A program made the position numbers and the translations under genes. The notes below the pieces were generated by a model. That model did no database searches, was not told the DNA's origin, and saw nothing but the letters and a program-made list of their open reading frames with translations. From Clostridium caldaquaticum (GTDB lineage Bacteria; Bacillota; Clostridia; Clostridiales; Clostridiaceae): 64,000 nt of DNA. This document shows positions 1 through 8,672 of the stretch, piece after piece (the stretch's first letter is position 1; every line of letters begins with the position of its first letter). The DNA is taken from assembly GCF_023806125.1 (NCBI RefSeq), contig NZ_JAMSKT010000018.1, positions 1 through 64,000 of the forward strand, read 5' to 3'.

Positions 1-100
1 ATATCTGCATACTTGCCTATATTATTGACAGAGTTTGTACAGAATATACATTTTCATAAATTTTTGTGCCTTGAGCACAGCGAAAGGAATGATAGTTAAT

Positions 101-859
101 ATGATAAAAGTCTTACTAAATGGCTGCTCTGGGAAAATGGGAACTATGGTTACAGCAGTTTCTAAAAACTTTTCTAATCTTAAAATTGTAGCCGGAGTGG
201 ATAAATTTAAAACTAAATTAGACTATCCGATATATGAAAACATATCTGAGTGTAGTGAAAATATAGATGTAGTTTTGGATTTTTCAAGACCTGATTCTTT
301 AGATAATCTTTTAAATTACTGCAAAGAAAAAAATATTCCTCTTGTATTATGTACCACAGGCTTCACAGCTGAGCAGCTTCAAAAAATAGATGAATACAGT
401 AATATTATTCCTATATTCCACTCTGCAAATATGTCTCTAGGAGTTAATGTAGTAAATAGTATTTTAAAGAAAATAAGTGCTTTGTTATATACCAATTTTG
501 ATATCGAAATAATTGAAAAACATCATAATCAAAAGGTAGATTCACCAAGCGGAACTGCAATTTTACTTGCAAATACTATAAAAGATTCTATATCTGACAA
601 AACTCAATTTGTATATGGGAGAGAAGGTATAGGCAAGAGAGAGCATAAAGACATTGGAATACACGCAGTAAGAGGTGGAAGTATAGTAGGAGAACATGAG
701 GTAATATTTGCAGGACAAGGTGAAATTATAGAAATAAAGCATACCGCACTATCTAGAGAGGTTTTTGCAGTTGGAGCTTTGAAAGCTTGTGAATTTATGC
801 ATGGAAAAAATAACGGATTATATAATATGGATGACCTTATAGAAAATCCAGTATCATAA
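101..859 (+). CDS. dapB: 4-hydroxy-tetrahydrodipicolinate reductase
   Basis: Cytosolic NAD(P)H-dependent reductase of the lysine/diaminopimelate pathway, converting hydroxy-tetrahydrodipicolinate to tetrahydrodipicolinate. The N-terminus has the dinucleotide-binding loop NGCSGKMG, and the DapB signature lies mid-protein ([15 protein letters not shown], containing the catalytic HH and the K..SPSGTA substrate loop). At 252 aa it matches the usual family length. The open frame extends upstream to 35, but ATG at 101 is chosen because homologues start at this MIKV-type strand; an AAAGG at 83-87 is the likely SD. The next two genes belong to the same pathway, so this is a DAP cluster. dapA is not in the window and may lie upstream of base 1. 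Confidence 0.95.
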   Translation: MIKVLLNGCSGKMGTMVTAVSKNFSNLKIVAGVDKFKTKLDYPIYENISECSENIDVVLDFSRPDSLDNLLNYCKEKNIPLVLCTTGFTAEQLQKIDEYSNIIPIFHSANMSLGVNVVNSILKKISALLYTNFDIEIIEKHHNQKVDSPSGTAILLANTIKDSISDKTQFVYGREGIGKREHKDIGIHAVRGGSIVGEHEVIFAGQGEIIEIKHTALSREVFAVGALKACEFMHGKNNGLYNMDDLIENPVS

Positions 860-860
860 T

Positions 861-894
861 AATAATGGACACACTTTTGAGTGTGTCCATTATT
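861..894. terminator. Bidirectional terminator between dapB and patA-like gene
   Basis: A perfect 14-bp stem (861-874 with 881-894) and a 6-nt loop lie between two convergent genes. The T-tract is weak on the plus strand, so termination strength is uncertain. Confidence 0.7.
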
Positions 895-941
895 ATCTTG
901 TCTTATTCCATTTACTTTATTAATAACATTTCCTTAGTCTT

Positions 942-2114
942 CTACTTAAAGTTTTTATTTAGCCAGTTCTCTAATTTGTCCATTCCTTCTTTCAACGTAT
1001 CTAAGCTATATGAATATGATATTCTTATATGTCCCTCTCCTCCATTTCCAAAGGCAGAGCCTGGAACCACTGCAAGATGTGCTTCTTTCAAAAGTCTTTC
1101 GCTAAACTCTTCGCTTTTTAAATTATACTTAGCTATTGATGGAAATATGTAAAAAGCTCCTTTAGGCATTACAATATCCATTCCCATGACTGTTAATCTT
1201 TCATAAACATAATCGCGTCTTTTGATAAATTCAGCTTTCATTTTTTCTACATCTTGAAGGCAATCTTTCAAACCTGCATAAGCTCCATATTGAGCAATGG
1301 ATGAAGCACAGGAAACATTGTATTGATGCACCTTTATTATTTGAGTCATAAATTTTAAAGGAGCACAAACAAAGCCAACCCTGAGTCCTGTCATAGAAAA
1401 CATTTTTGAAAAACCGCTTACTAAGATAATTCTGTCTTTTAACTCTTGTATTTGAGCTATTGAGTAATAATCTTTTTCAAAGCATAAGGAACTGTATATT
1501 TCGTCAGTAACTATAACAATAGACTTTTTTTTCAGTACATAATAAAGCTTATCTCTATCTTCTTTTGAAAGCACTGCTCCTGTAGGATTTGATGGATAAG
1601 ATAAAACTAATATTTTAGGCTTCTCCTTATCAATAAGTTTTTGAAGCTCTACAAAATTTATTGAAAAATCTTCCTCGAGCTTATAATCTATAGTTTTTCC
1701 CCCCATAAGTCTAACACAGCTTTCATAGGCTGGATAGGCAGGAGTTGGAATAAGTACTTTATCACCAGGATTCAAAAGAGAAGTAAATACCGAAAGTATA
1801 GCTTCACTTCCCCCTATAGTTATGCATACTTCTTCAGCATTATATTTTATATTAAAGCCCTGTAAATAGTTACATATCTCCTCTCTGAGTTCTATTATTC
1901 CAGCATTAGCAGTGTATGCAGTTTTATTTTCTTCAATTGCTTTTATCATTGCTTTTTTTATCTTTTCAGGTACGCTAAAATCTGGCTGTCCTAGTGTTAA
2001 TGATATAGCTTCTGGAAAATGCATCACCTTATTAAAAAACTTTCTTATACCTGATATTTCAATACTTTGTACATTTCTTGATATCAAATTCTCTGTGTTT
2101 TTTAAATCTGTCAT
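942..2114 (-). CDS. patA: Class I/II PLP aminotransferase, probable N-acetyl-LL-diaminopimelate aminotransferase
   Basis: Fold-type I PLP enzyme of the aspartate aminotransferase family. Visible landmarks are SLTLGQPDFSVPE near the N-terminus, the YPSNPTGAVLS loop, DEIYSSL, the Schiff-base lysine in SGFSKMFSMTGLRVG, and a C-terminal arginine in HIRISYS that would bind the substrate carboxylate. Start is set at ATG 2114 because GGAGG precedes it by 8 nt; an upstream ATG at 2141 has no SD. Lying between dapB and dapH, it most likely transaminates N-acetyl-2-amino-6-oxopimelate in the acetylase branch of lysine synthesis. Sequence alone cannot exclude another aspartate/aromatic aminotransferase role; the pathway assignment is inference from neighbours. 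Confidence 0.85.
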   Translation of the reverse strand: MTDLKNTENLISRNVQSIEISGIRKFFNKVMHFPEAISLTLGQPDFSVPEKIKKAMIKAIEENKTAYTANAGIIELREEICNYLQGFNIKYNAEEVCITIGGSEAILSVFTSLLNPGDKVLIPTPAYPAYESCVRLMGGKTIDYKLEEDFSINFVELQKLIDKEKPKILVLSYPSNPTGAVLSKEDRDKLYYVLKKKSIVIVTDEIYSSLCFEKDYYSIAQIQELKDRIILVSGFSKMFSMTGLRVGFVCAPLKFMTQIIKVHQYNVSCASSIAQYGAYAGLKDCLQDVEKMKAEFIKRRDYVYERLTVMGMDIVMPKGAFYIFPSIAKYNLKSEEFSERLLKEAHLAVVPGSAFGNGGEGHIRISYSYSLDTLKEGMDKLENWLNKNFK

Positions 2115-2343
2115 TTTATAATCCTCCATATAATGCTTCATTAAATTATAATTTTTTGTACTGTTAAACTGAACTTTTAAATTGAATACATGTATATTAA
2201 ATTATTATATACTTATTTGTTATTTTTTAAAAGATTTTCTTCCATGTCCAAATTCCCCCTTTTATTATTGCTTATTTTCTATTATAATTTATGATATACT
2301 GTCATACTTATTTGATTTTTGTCTTAAAAAGGAGGATTATGAT

Positions 2344-3054
2344 ATGGAATATAATTTAACAGATCCATATGAGATAGCAAGGTATATAAAAGAGGCAAAA
2401 AAAGTAACTCCTGTTAAAGCTTATATTTCTGGAGATTTAAGCGGAGTGGACTTTGGAAAAATTGAGGTTTTCGGCTCTGATAATTTCTATGTACTTTTTG
2501 GAGAAAGCCATGAAGTATGCGATTTAGTAATGAAAAACAAAGACAAGATAAGTAAATTCAAATTTGAAAATGATAGACGTAATTCTGCTATACCACTTAT
2601 GGATATTTTAAATGTAGATGCAAGAATTGAGCCAGGTGCTATAATCAGAGATAAGGTTACTATAGGCAAAAATGCTGTAATAATGATGGGTGCCGTAATA
2701 AATATAGGAGCTGAAATCGGAGAAGGTGCCATGATAGACATGAATGCTGTTGTAGGAGCAAGAGGAAAAATCGGAAAGAGAGTACATCTTGGTGCCGGTG
2801 CAGTTGTAGCTGGAGTACTTGAGCCACCTAGCAAAGAACCTTGCATAATTGAAGATGATGCACTAATTGGAGCAAATGCAGTAATACTTGAAGGTGTTAA
2901 AGTAGGTAAAGGTGCAGTAGTAGCAGCAGGTTCAGTTGTAGTAGAAGATGTTCCTGATGGTGTTGTTGTTGCAGGAACTCCTGCTAAGATTATAAAAACT
3001 GTAGATGAGAGAACAAAAGAAAAAACTCAAATTCTAGAGGATTTAAGAAGATAA
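2344..3054 (+). CDS. dapH: Tetrahydrodipicolinate N-acetyltransferase
   Basis: Acetyl-CoA-dependent acetyltransferase of the acetylated DAP pathway. The N-terminal domain ([24 protein letters not shown]) is typical of DapH, followed by left-handed parallel beta-helix hexapeptide repeats ([58 protein letters not shown]). Start is ATG 2344, 8 nt after AAAAAGGAGG (2326-2335); the frame continues upstream to 2182 but lacks an SD there. The 236-aa length is exactly that of DapH. It is divergent from patA, with about 230 bp between the two starts. Confidence 0.95.
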   Translation: MEYNLTDPYEIARYIKEAKKVTPVKAYISGDLSGVDFGKIEVFGSDNFYVLFGESHEVCDLVMKNKDKISKFKFENDRRNSAIPLMDILNVDARIEPGAIIRDKVTIGKNAVIMMGAVINIGAEIGEGAMIDMNAVVGARGKIGKRVHLGAGAVVAGVLEPPSKEPCIIEDDALIGANAVILEGVKVGKGAVVAAGSVVVEDVPDGVVVAGTPAKIIKTVDERTKEKTQILEDLRR

Positions 3055-3091
3055 AAAATTAGCAGATAGAATAACTATCTGCTAATTTTTT
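3053..3091. terminator. Bidirectional terminator after dapH
   Basis: Strong stem AGCAGATAG (3061-3069) / CTATCTGCT (3075-3083) with a 5-nt loop, flanked by A-run 5' and T-run 3', so it can serve dapH and the convergent SSB-like gene. Confidence 0.9.
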
Positions 3092-3103
3092 ATTAAAATA
3101 ATA

Positions 3104-3781
3104 TTATTCCTCTATATTTTCTATTATACTTTCTTCATCACCAGTGGAGGCATTTCTAGTATCTTTATTAACTCTTTCCATCTTTGATATTGAAACCTCA
3201 TAGGCTACTTTCTTAATAATTTCAGTATCTGAAATCTTTTTCTCATACTCTCTGCTTTGCAATCTTCCCCAAACTCTTATATTATCTCCCACTTGAAGAC
3301 CTTGACAAAATCTTGAGTTTCTTCCCCAAGCTATAGTTGGGATGTAATCTGATTTGTTATATGAACGATTTACAGCCAAGAGCATATCTGCTATTTCCCT
3401 TCCGAAAGGAGTAGTTCTATAAACTGGCTGTTTGCATATATATCCATCAAGGAATATTTGATTCGGGTTTTTACTTTTTTCAATACAAAACTCTACATTC
3501 CTTGCAAATACCGAAAGTATTAACCTATTAGCTCCATCAATAAATTTGTTGTAAGATCTAAGCTGTCCCTCAACTATTACCTCACTGCCTTCTTTTAACT
3601 CCATTCCCCCTATTAGTCTTTCTGAAACTGTAACGCATAATACGTCCTTAGCATCACTTAATCTAGGTACTTCAAGATTAAATGTATAAAATCCTTCTCC
3701 ATACATCTCATGACTAAATTGAAGGTTAGATATTATCTTTCCCTCCAAGTAAATCTTGTTGTTTAACATTAAATTATCCAT
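3104..3781 (-). CDS. Tandem OB-fold single-stranded DNA-binding (SSB-like) protein
   Basis: The protein contains two SSB-type OB folds in series. The first spans about residues 5-95 (NKIYLEGKI ... VIVEGQLRSYNKF) and the second about 105-205 (NQIFLDGYICKQPVYRTTPFGREIADMLLAVNR ... IRVWGRLQSREYEKK). Ordinary bacterial SSB has one OB domain plus an acidic C-terminal tail; here the C-terminus (TGDEESIIENIEE) is acidic but lacks the DDDIPF-type tip. Start ATG 3781 follows AGAGGGG. The second OB resembles the primosomal/SSB class most closely. A role in DNA or RNA binding is inferred from the fold; this is not the essential Ssb normally found between rpsF and rpsR. Confidence 0.8.
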   Translation of the reverse strand: MDNLMLNNKIYLEGKIISNLQFSHEMYGEGFYTFNLEVPRLSDAKDVLCVTVSERLIGGMELKEGSEVIVEGQLRSYNKFIDGANRLILSVFARNVEFCIEKSKNPNQIFLDGYICKQPVYRTTPFGREIADMLLAVNRSYNKSDYIPTIAWGRNSRFCQGLQVGDNIRVWGRLQSREYEKKISDTEIIKKVAYEVSISKMERVNKDTRNASTGDEESIIENIEE

Positions 3782-3863
3782 CGTAACCCCTCTTTCCCTT
3801 AGTTTTAATTACCTATACAAAATATAAATATTCAAATAAAATACAAAATATAACTTTTTTATA

Positions 3864-4373
3864 TTAATTATAAAACTTTTTTACTAAATTTCTTTCTATA
3901 GTTTCACTATCTATACACTGAATTAAGCCTATAGTTATAGCAATCATAAGAGCGTATAAATGAATATCATCTGAAAATTGGAGACGAATTGGTATTTCCT
4001 GCGGTTCAATTTGATTTATTGTGTCTAAATTCAAATATCGTTGAAGGCAGTATACAAAACCTAAATTATTGTCCTCAACACTTGAAACAGTTACCGTATT
4101 TTTTATTCCAAAGCCATAGGTTATGGTATTTCCAAAAACATTCAGGTTATCACTGAAATTACTATCCATATTTACAAAGCAATACTTTCCCTTTAAGGTA
4201 ATGTTCTCAAATTTTTTACTACTATTTAATAATATGTAATCTAAGTACATATTTTCTTTCAAACTTTCTGCTGCAACAAAACGATGACTAATACCTAGCA
4301 CATTTAAAGCATCTTTTAAATATGTTTTTAGTTTTTCTTCCATAATACCTTCAACTACCGTTAATGTTTTCAA
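3864..4373 (-). CDS. Conserved-looking hypothetical protein
   Basis: 169-aa protein without a recognised catalytic motif. It has no signal peptide or clear membrane segment. A central stretch (ITYGFGIKNTVTVSSV, then LGFVYCLQRYLN and QEIPIRLQFSDD) looks like a compact alpha/beta fold and resembles uncharacterised clostridial proteins; the glycine/valine strand loosely recalls Mur-ligase-like segments, but no ATP-binding loop is present. The chosen start is TTG 4373 behind GGGGG at 4380-4384; ATG at 4343 with GAAGGT very close is the alternative. Coding is supported by length and the SD. No function is proposed. Confidence 0.65.
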   Translation of the reverse strand: MKTLTVVEGIMEEKLKTYLKDALNVLGISHRFVAAESLKENMYLDYILLNSSKKFENITLKGKYCFVNMDSNFSDNLNVFGNTITYGFGIKNTVTVSSVEDNNLGFVYCLQRYLNLDTINQIEPQEIPIRLQFSDDIHLYALMIAITIGLIQCIDSETIERNLVKKFYN

Positions 4374-4505
4374 ATTATCGCCCCCTGCCTATATGCTTGT
4401 TTAAATTTATTTTAAACAGGTATTATTATTTTATACCTTATGGCAGAGATATTACCATTATAATACATTTTAATTGCTGCTTTCAATAAAATATAATATT
4501 CAAAA

Positions 4506-5273
4506 TTATTTAGAAATTTGTTTTCCTGCTGCATCTATGTAAAAATTATTTTTATATATTAAATCTGACACCTTTACAAAACTATACCCATCTTCTTGAA
4601 GCTTTTTTATAACCTTTGGCAGCGTTTCCGGAGTATATTTTGCAGTATTATGATATAAAAGTATAGAGCCAGGCTTAGTTTTTTTTATTACTCTATTATA
4701 CTCAATATCTGCTCCATGTTCCTTCCAATCTATGCTGTCTACATCCCATTGTATGCAATAATACCCTGCATTTTGTACAGTTTCAATTACAAGATCATTA
4801 TATGCACCTGATGGACATCTAAATAGTTTTGTACTCTGTCCACTTATAGCTATTATCTTAGCTTCACAACTCATAATATCTTGCAGCATTTTTTCTTTTG
4901 ATATCTTTGTCATATCTGGGTGTTTATTTGTATGATTTCCTAACTCATGTCCTCTTTTTACAATATCTTTTACTAAATTTTCATTATCATCTATCCAAGC
5001 TCCTACAAGAAAAAAAGTAGCCTTTACCTTGTATTCATCTAATATGTCTAATATTTTAGAGGTATTATCATTCCCCCAGCTTAAGTCAAAAGTTAAAGCT
5101 ATTTTCTTATCTTTAGTTTCTACACTGTAAATAGGAACTTTTTTATAAAACAGCTTAAAAACTCCTGTATCTCTATAATTGCTAATTATTGAGATAATTG
5201 AACCAAACAGCAAAAGAATTATAAGTAAATATACTTTTTTTAACCTAACACTTTTTATGTAAAAATTTCTCAT
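4506..5273 (-). CDS. Polysaccharide deacetylase, PdaB-like
   Basis: NodB-homology (carbohydrate esterase 4) enzyme anchored by one N-terminal membrane segment (about residues 13-31). CE4 motifs are in order: ALTFDLSWGND (motif 1 in the PdaB-like variant, with L-S-W replacing D-G), HELGNHTNKHPDM (zinc-binding H-x3-H), LFRCPSGAYND (R-x-P-x-G), WDVDSIDW and ILLYHN. The motif-1 variant and 255-aa length match the sporulation deacetylases of the PdaB type. It likely acts on peptidoglycan outside the membrane. It lies near a SASP gene, which fits a sporulation role, though it is on the opposite strand. SD GAGGGAG precedes ATG 5273. Confidence 0.85.
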   Translation of the reverse strand: MRNFYIKSVRLKKVYLLIILLLFGSIISIISNYRDTGVFKLFYKKVPIYSVETKDKKIALTFDLSWGNDNTSKILDILDEYKVKATFFLVGAWIDDNENLVKDIVKRGHELGNHTNKHPDMTKISKEKMLQDIMSCEAKIIAISGQSTKLFRCPSGAYNDLVIETVQNAGYYCIQWDVDSIDWKEHGADIEYNRVIKKTKPGSILLYHNTAKYTPETLPKVIKKLQEDGYSFVKVSDLIYKNNFYIDAAGKQISK

Positions 5274-5456
5274 ACTTCTCCCTCTTATAAATTTATTTTC
5301 AATATAATTTTATTCTACTTTAAAGATTATATTCTTTTGTTTTAACTTAGTGGATAACTTAACCAATAAAGCCTGAAACATCACAGTATAAACTGTTATA
5401 TGCAGCAAAAACTATTAATACAATACATAGCAAATATATATAAGGGAGGAATTATA

Positions 5457-5690
5457 ATGGCACTAGGTTCATCAAGAAGCAGAAAATCTCAATTAATACC
5501 CGAAGCACATAAAATATTAGACAATATGAAATATGAAATTGCAGAGGAGCTAAATTTAGGTGTTCATCAAGGCTCTGAAGATTATTGGGGATATGTGTCA
5601 ACAAAAAATTGCGGCCGTGTAGGTGGAGAAATGGTAAAAAGATTAATCTCCTTAGCTGAAAATGAATTAATTAATAATAAAAAAGCTTAA
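5457..5690 (+). CDS. Alpha/beta-type small acid-soluble spore protein
   Basis: 77-aa SASP that saturates and protects forespore DNA. Both family signatures are visible: KYEIAEELNLG, containing the E-I-A cleavage region for the germination protease Gpr, and GGEMVKRLISLAE near the C-terminus. Start ATG 5457 is set by AAGGGAGGA at 5442-5450; an in-frame upstream ATG at 5400 lacks an SD. It is monocistronic, closed by a strong terminator. A sigma-G promoter would be expected, but I could not identify one with confidence. Confidence 0.95.
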   Translation: MALGSSRSRKSQLIPEAHKILDNMKYEIAEELNLGVHQGSEDYWGYVSTKNCGRVGGEMVKRLISLAENELINNKKA

Positions 5691-5715
5691 AATACATATG
5701 GAAAATATTTAATTT

Positions 5716-5744
5716 AAAAGCACCGATTCACTTCGGTGCTTTTT
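5716..5744 (+). terminator. Rho-independent terminator after SASP gene
   Basis: 11-bp stem (5716-5726 with 5733-5743), GC-rich at its centre, ending in T4-5. Confidence 0.9.
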
Positions 5745-5798
5745 GTGATATAATATTTTATAGCTGATTTTATAAGCTTAACAAAAGGGGGAAAGGCT

Positions 5799-6323
5799 AT
5801 GTTTGGAGATACTTCAGATTTAGCAGAGAATAAATTACTTGTACTTTATATATTGGATAAAATTAAATTTCCAATTTCAAATATACAAATAACACAAATA
5901 ATTTTAGAAAATAATTTTATTAATTATTTTACTCTTCATCAATACATATCTGAGCTGGTGTCCTCAGGTTTTTTAGAATATAGCACTGAAGAATCTAAAC
6001 AAAGATTGATTATAACGGAAAAAGGCACAAAAGTTCTATCTATGTTTAAAGAAAGACTTCCTCAAAACAAAATAGAAATAATAGACAGCTATTTAAAGAA
6101 GAACTTAGTTAAAATAAAAAAAGAAATTACTATTTCAGCTGATTATACTATAGAAAACAATAATAATTATATAGTAAATCTAAAAGCTACAGAAAACAGC
6201 ACTACCTTGATTGACTTAAAGCTTAATGTCCCATCAAACAAACAAGCAAGTGACTTATGCAATAAGTGGAAAAAAAACTCTGCTGAGCTTTACAGCAGCA
6301 TTATTCGTCTGTTGGTAGATTAA
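5799..6323 (+). CDS. DUF4364 family protein
   Basis: 174-aa protein matching the clostridial DUF4364 family as I recall it. The N-terminal half looks like a winged helix (LAENKLLVLYILDKIKFPISNIQITQIILENN, then LHQYISELVSSGFLEY), ending with a wing-like LIITEKGTKVL; the C-terminal half is beta-rich. A PadR/MarR-like DNA-binding role is plausible from the fold but undemonstrated. SD AAAGGGGGAAAGG precedes ATG 5799. Its stop overlaps the stop of the convergent beta-propeller gene. Confidence 0.8.
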   Translation: MFGDTSDLAENKLLVLYILDKIKFPISNIQITQIILENNFINYFTLHQYISELVSSGFLEYSTEESKQRLIITEKGTKVLSMFKERLPQNKIEIIDSYLKKNLVKIKKEITISADYTIENNNNYIVNLKATENSTTLIDLKLNVPSNKQASDLCNKWKKNSAELYSSIIRLLVD

Positions 6324-7204
6324 ATTAATGTCATTCCAGTAGGTTCGCCGCCTATAGGTATGACTTTTTTATTTTCCTTATCTAAATTTAACTCCACTAA
6401 TAAATTATTGTAGTTATCTCCAATATATATGTTTCTTCCTTCTTTAACTATTCCCCTTGGCATACCCCCTATTTTAATTCTTTTAACCTCTATCATCCTT
6501 TTTATATCAACAACACTAATTGTTCCTTCTCCAAAATTTGAAATATAAGAATAGTTCTCTTCAGTATATATATCTACAGGACAATTTCCTAATTTTACAT
6601 TACCAACTGTCTTTAAACTAATTAATTCTATTATTTTTAAATTTCCATATTCATGTATTCCCATATTGCTCTCACACACCAAAACATATCTTCCATTTGG
6701 TGTAAATATTGCCTTTGTAGGATATGGTGCAACCTTTATGTTCGCTATATTTTCTTTATCACTGCAGCGTATTAATGTTATACTGTCACTTTGCATATTA
6801 GCAATAACCATAATACCCTTTTCTTTATCAATGCTTATACTGTGTGGAAAGCTTTCACAAGGTATTTCCTCAATTATTTTTCTTTTTATTAAGTTGAAAA
6901 CTATTAAACAATTTGATTCTCCACAAATAATATAAGCATTGTCGCCAAATAATGAAACTCCATTGCAGTGCATACCAATAAAATAACTTTCAATTTCTTT
7001 GTTTTCATTTATGTCTACAATAGATAAACTATTGTTATAACTATTAGCAATTAATAATTTATCTTTATAAGGACAAATATCATGGGGACCTACTCTGTTT
7101 AACTTATCCTGGTTCAATGGTATTTTATATTCTTCTTTAAATGCTGCCAAATTTACTTTTGAAATATTGTCAGAAGATGTATTACAAATATATAAATAAC
7201 TCAC
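6320..7204 (-). CDS. YncE/YVTN-type beta-propeller protein
   Basis: About seven degenerate 40-residue repeats carry YVTN-like strands (YLYICNTSSDNISKV, LLIANSYNNSLSIVD, IMVIANMQSDSITLI, SYISNFGEGTISVVD, IYIGDNYNNLLVELN), indicating a seven-bladed beta-propeller. There is no export signal, so it is probably cytoplasmic. Start is set at GTG 7204 because the GTG at 7213 is part of the GGGGGTGG Shine-Dalgarno. Related clostridial proteins are linked to spore or surface functions, but none is evident here. The stop codon overlaps that of the convergent DUF4364 gene (6320-6323). Confidence 0.75.
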   Translation of the reverse strand: MSYLYICNTSSDNISKVNLAAFKEEYKIPLNQDKLNRVGPHDICPYKDKLLIANSYNNSLSIVDINENKEIESYFIGMHCNGVSLFGDNAYIICGESNCLIVFNLIKRKIIEEIPCESFPHSISIDKEKGIMVIANMQSDSITLIRCSDKENIANIKVAPYPTKAIFTPNGRYVLVCESNMGIHEYGNLKIIELISLKTVGNVKLGNCPVDIYTEENYSYISNFGEGTISVVDIKRMIEVKRIKIGGMPRGIVKEGRNIYIGDNYNNLLVELNLDKENKKVIPIGGEPTGMTLI

Positions 7205-7261
7205 TTTTACCACCCCCGTTACACTTATATAATATGTAACCGGGGTAAAACTGTTAATACT

Positions 7262-8548
7262 TTATTTATTTCTTATTATCTTTCTCATGTCACCTATCAT
7301 ATAAAGAGAACCAGATATTAGCAGCAAATCATTTTCAGTACAATAGGTTTTTGCAGTATTATACGCAGCTTCATAGTCTTCAATAACCTCTACACTAGGA
7401 TTGACTAAACTTATAGCATAAGCTAATTCTTCTGCCAGTTCTCCTCTATCAGAATGAGGAGTTACAGCTATTATTTTAAAAGCTTTAGGTGCTATAATAT
7501 CTATCATCTCTTTTATTTGTTTATCTGCTAATATTCCTAAAATCAATATAAGTTTTTCATAATTAAAATAAGTATCTATACTTTCTGCAAGTTTTTTAAT
7601 ACCGTCAATATTATGTGCTCCATCAATTACTACTAAAGGTTTTCTGCTCATCATTTCTAATCTTCCAGGCCATTTTACCTTTTTAAGTCCGTTGATTATG
7701 TGTTCCTTCCTTATTTGCAAACCCTGCAGTGCTAATTCTTCAGCTGCATAAATTACAGTAGCGCAGTTTTGAATTTGATGTTTTCCTAAAAGTGAAAGAT
7801 ATATATCATAACTATCCTTTTCAGTATTAATTATTAAATGCTGCATATAATCTGAAACTTCTTTAAGCTTAGCTGAATCTTTAGAAACCTCTACAAGTTT
7901 AGCATTTTTCTCTATACAGATATTTCTTATAACCTTTAGGCTTTCTTCTTCCTGAGGGGATAATACTAACGGTACACTATACTTTATTATTCCAGCCTTT
8001 TCGTAAGCTATTTTGCTTAAAGTATCCCCTAAAATATTCATATGATCATAGCTTATTGAAGTTATTATGCTAAGTATTGGAGTAATTACATTAGTTGAAT
8101 CCAACCTTCCTCCAAGACCTACTTCTACAACTGCATAATCTACTTTATGCAAATAAAAATAATAAAACATAGTACATGTAATAATCTCAAATTCTGTTGG
8201 ATGTTCATAACCTAAGCTTACTACTTCATCTACGGCTTTTGACACTGCTGTTACCGAAAAGCTTAAATCATTCTTTGCAATATTTTCTCCGTTTATCTGA
8301 ATTCTCTCTTCAAACTCTTCTAAATAAGGGGATATATACATTCCCACTTTATAGCCTGCTTCCTTTAATATTTCCGTAATCATAGCAGTAGTAGAACCCT
8401 TACCATTTGTCCCTGCTATATGTATGCACTTAAGCTTTTTATGTGGATTTCCTAAAAGTTCTAAAATTTTCTCTGTTCTTTCCAATCCATACTTACTTCC
8501 AAACTTTGCAGTATTTTTTATATAATTCATAGCTTCATTATAATTCAT
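7262..8548 (-). CDS. folC: Folylpolyglutamate synthase / dihydrofolate synthase
   Basis: ATP-dependent Mur-ligase-family enzyme adding glutamate to dihydropteroate or folates. P-loop GTNGKGST lies near residue 47, followed by YISPYLEEFEERIQING, EVGLGGRLDSTNV and the C-terminal VIDGAHNIDGI motif. Start is ATG 8548, 6 nt after AGAAGGTG; the GTG within that SD (8557) is rejected. It is downstream of valS in the common Firmicute valS-folC order, about 125 nt apart with a small hairpin between. Confidence 0.93.
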   Translation of the reverse strand: MNYNEAMNYIKNTAKFGSKYGLERTEKILELLGNPHKKLKCIHIAGTNGKGSTTAMITEILKEAGYKVGMYISPYLEEFEERIQINGENIAKNDLSFSVTAVSKAVDEVVSLGYEHPTEFEIITCTMFYYFYLHKVDYAVVEVGLGGRLDSTNVITPILSIITSISYDHMNILGDTLSKIAYEKAGIIKYSVPLVLSPQEEESLKVIRNICIEKNAKLVEVSKDSAKLKEVSDYMQHLIINTEKDSYDIYLSLLGKHQIQNCATVIYAAEELALQGLQIRKEHIINGLKKVKWPGRLEMMSRKPLVVIDGAHNIDGIKKLAESIDTYFNYEKLILILGILADKQIKEMIDIIAPKAFKIIAVTPHSDRGELAEELAYAISLVNPSVEVIEDYEAAYNTAKTYCTENDLLLISGSLYMIGDMRKIIRNK

Positions 8549-8570
8549 AATAGTCACCTTCTAATAATTT

Positions 8571-8598
8571 AGACACGGAAATTGTGGATTCCGTGTCT
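8571..8598 (-). terminator. Hairpin between valS and folC
   Basis: Perfect 10-bp stem (8571-8580 with 8589-8598) and an 8-nt loop. On the minus strand it is followed by AAATTATT rather than a clean U-tract, so it may be a weak terminator or an intercistronic processing hairpin. Confidence 0.5.
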
Positions 8599-8672
8599 AT
8601 AATTGTATTTAAAATTTAACATATTGTATTTATTTAGCATTAAGTTTTTTAGCGTTAAATTTCAACAGAGAT

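Noticed and set aside
1-100. Promoter (TTGACA at 25-30) or small hairpin (TGTGC/GCACA at 65-79) ahead of dapB
   Set aside because: The nearest -10-like box gives a 14-bp spacer, and the hairpin is only 5 bp; the region may simply be the end of an upstream operon.
2268-2300. Promoter for dapH (TTGCTT with TATAAT or TATACT)
   Set aside because: Spacers are 9 or 21 bp; no acceptable pair was found.
5340-5440. Sigma-G promoter for the SASP gene
   Set aside because: GTATA- and CATNNTA-like fragments are present but never at 17-18 bp spacing.
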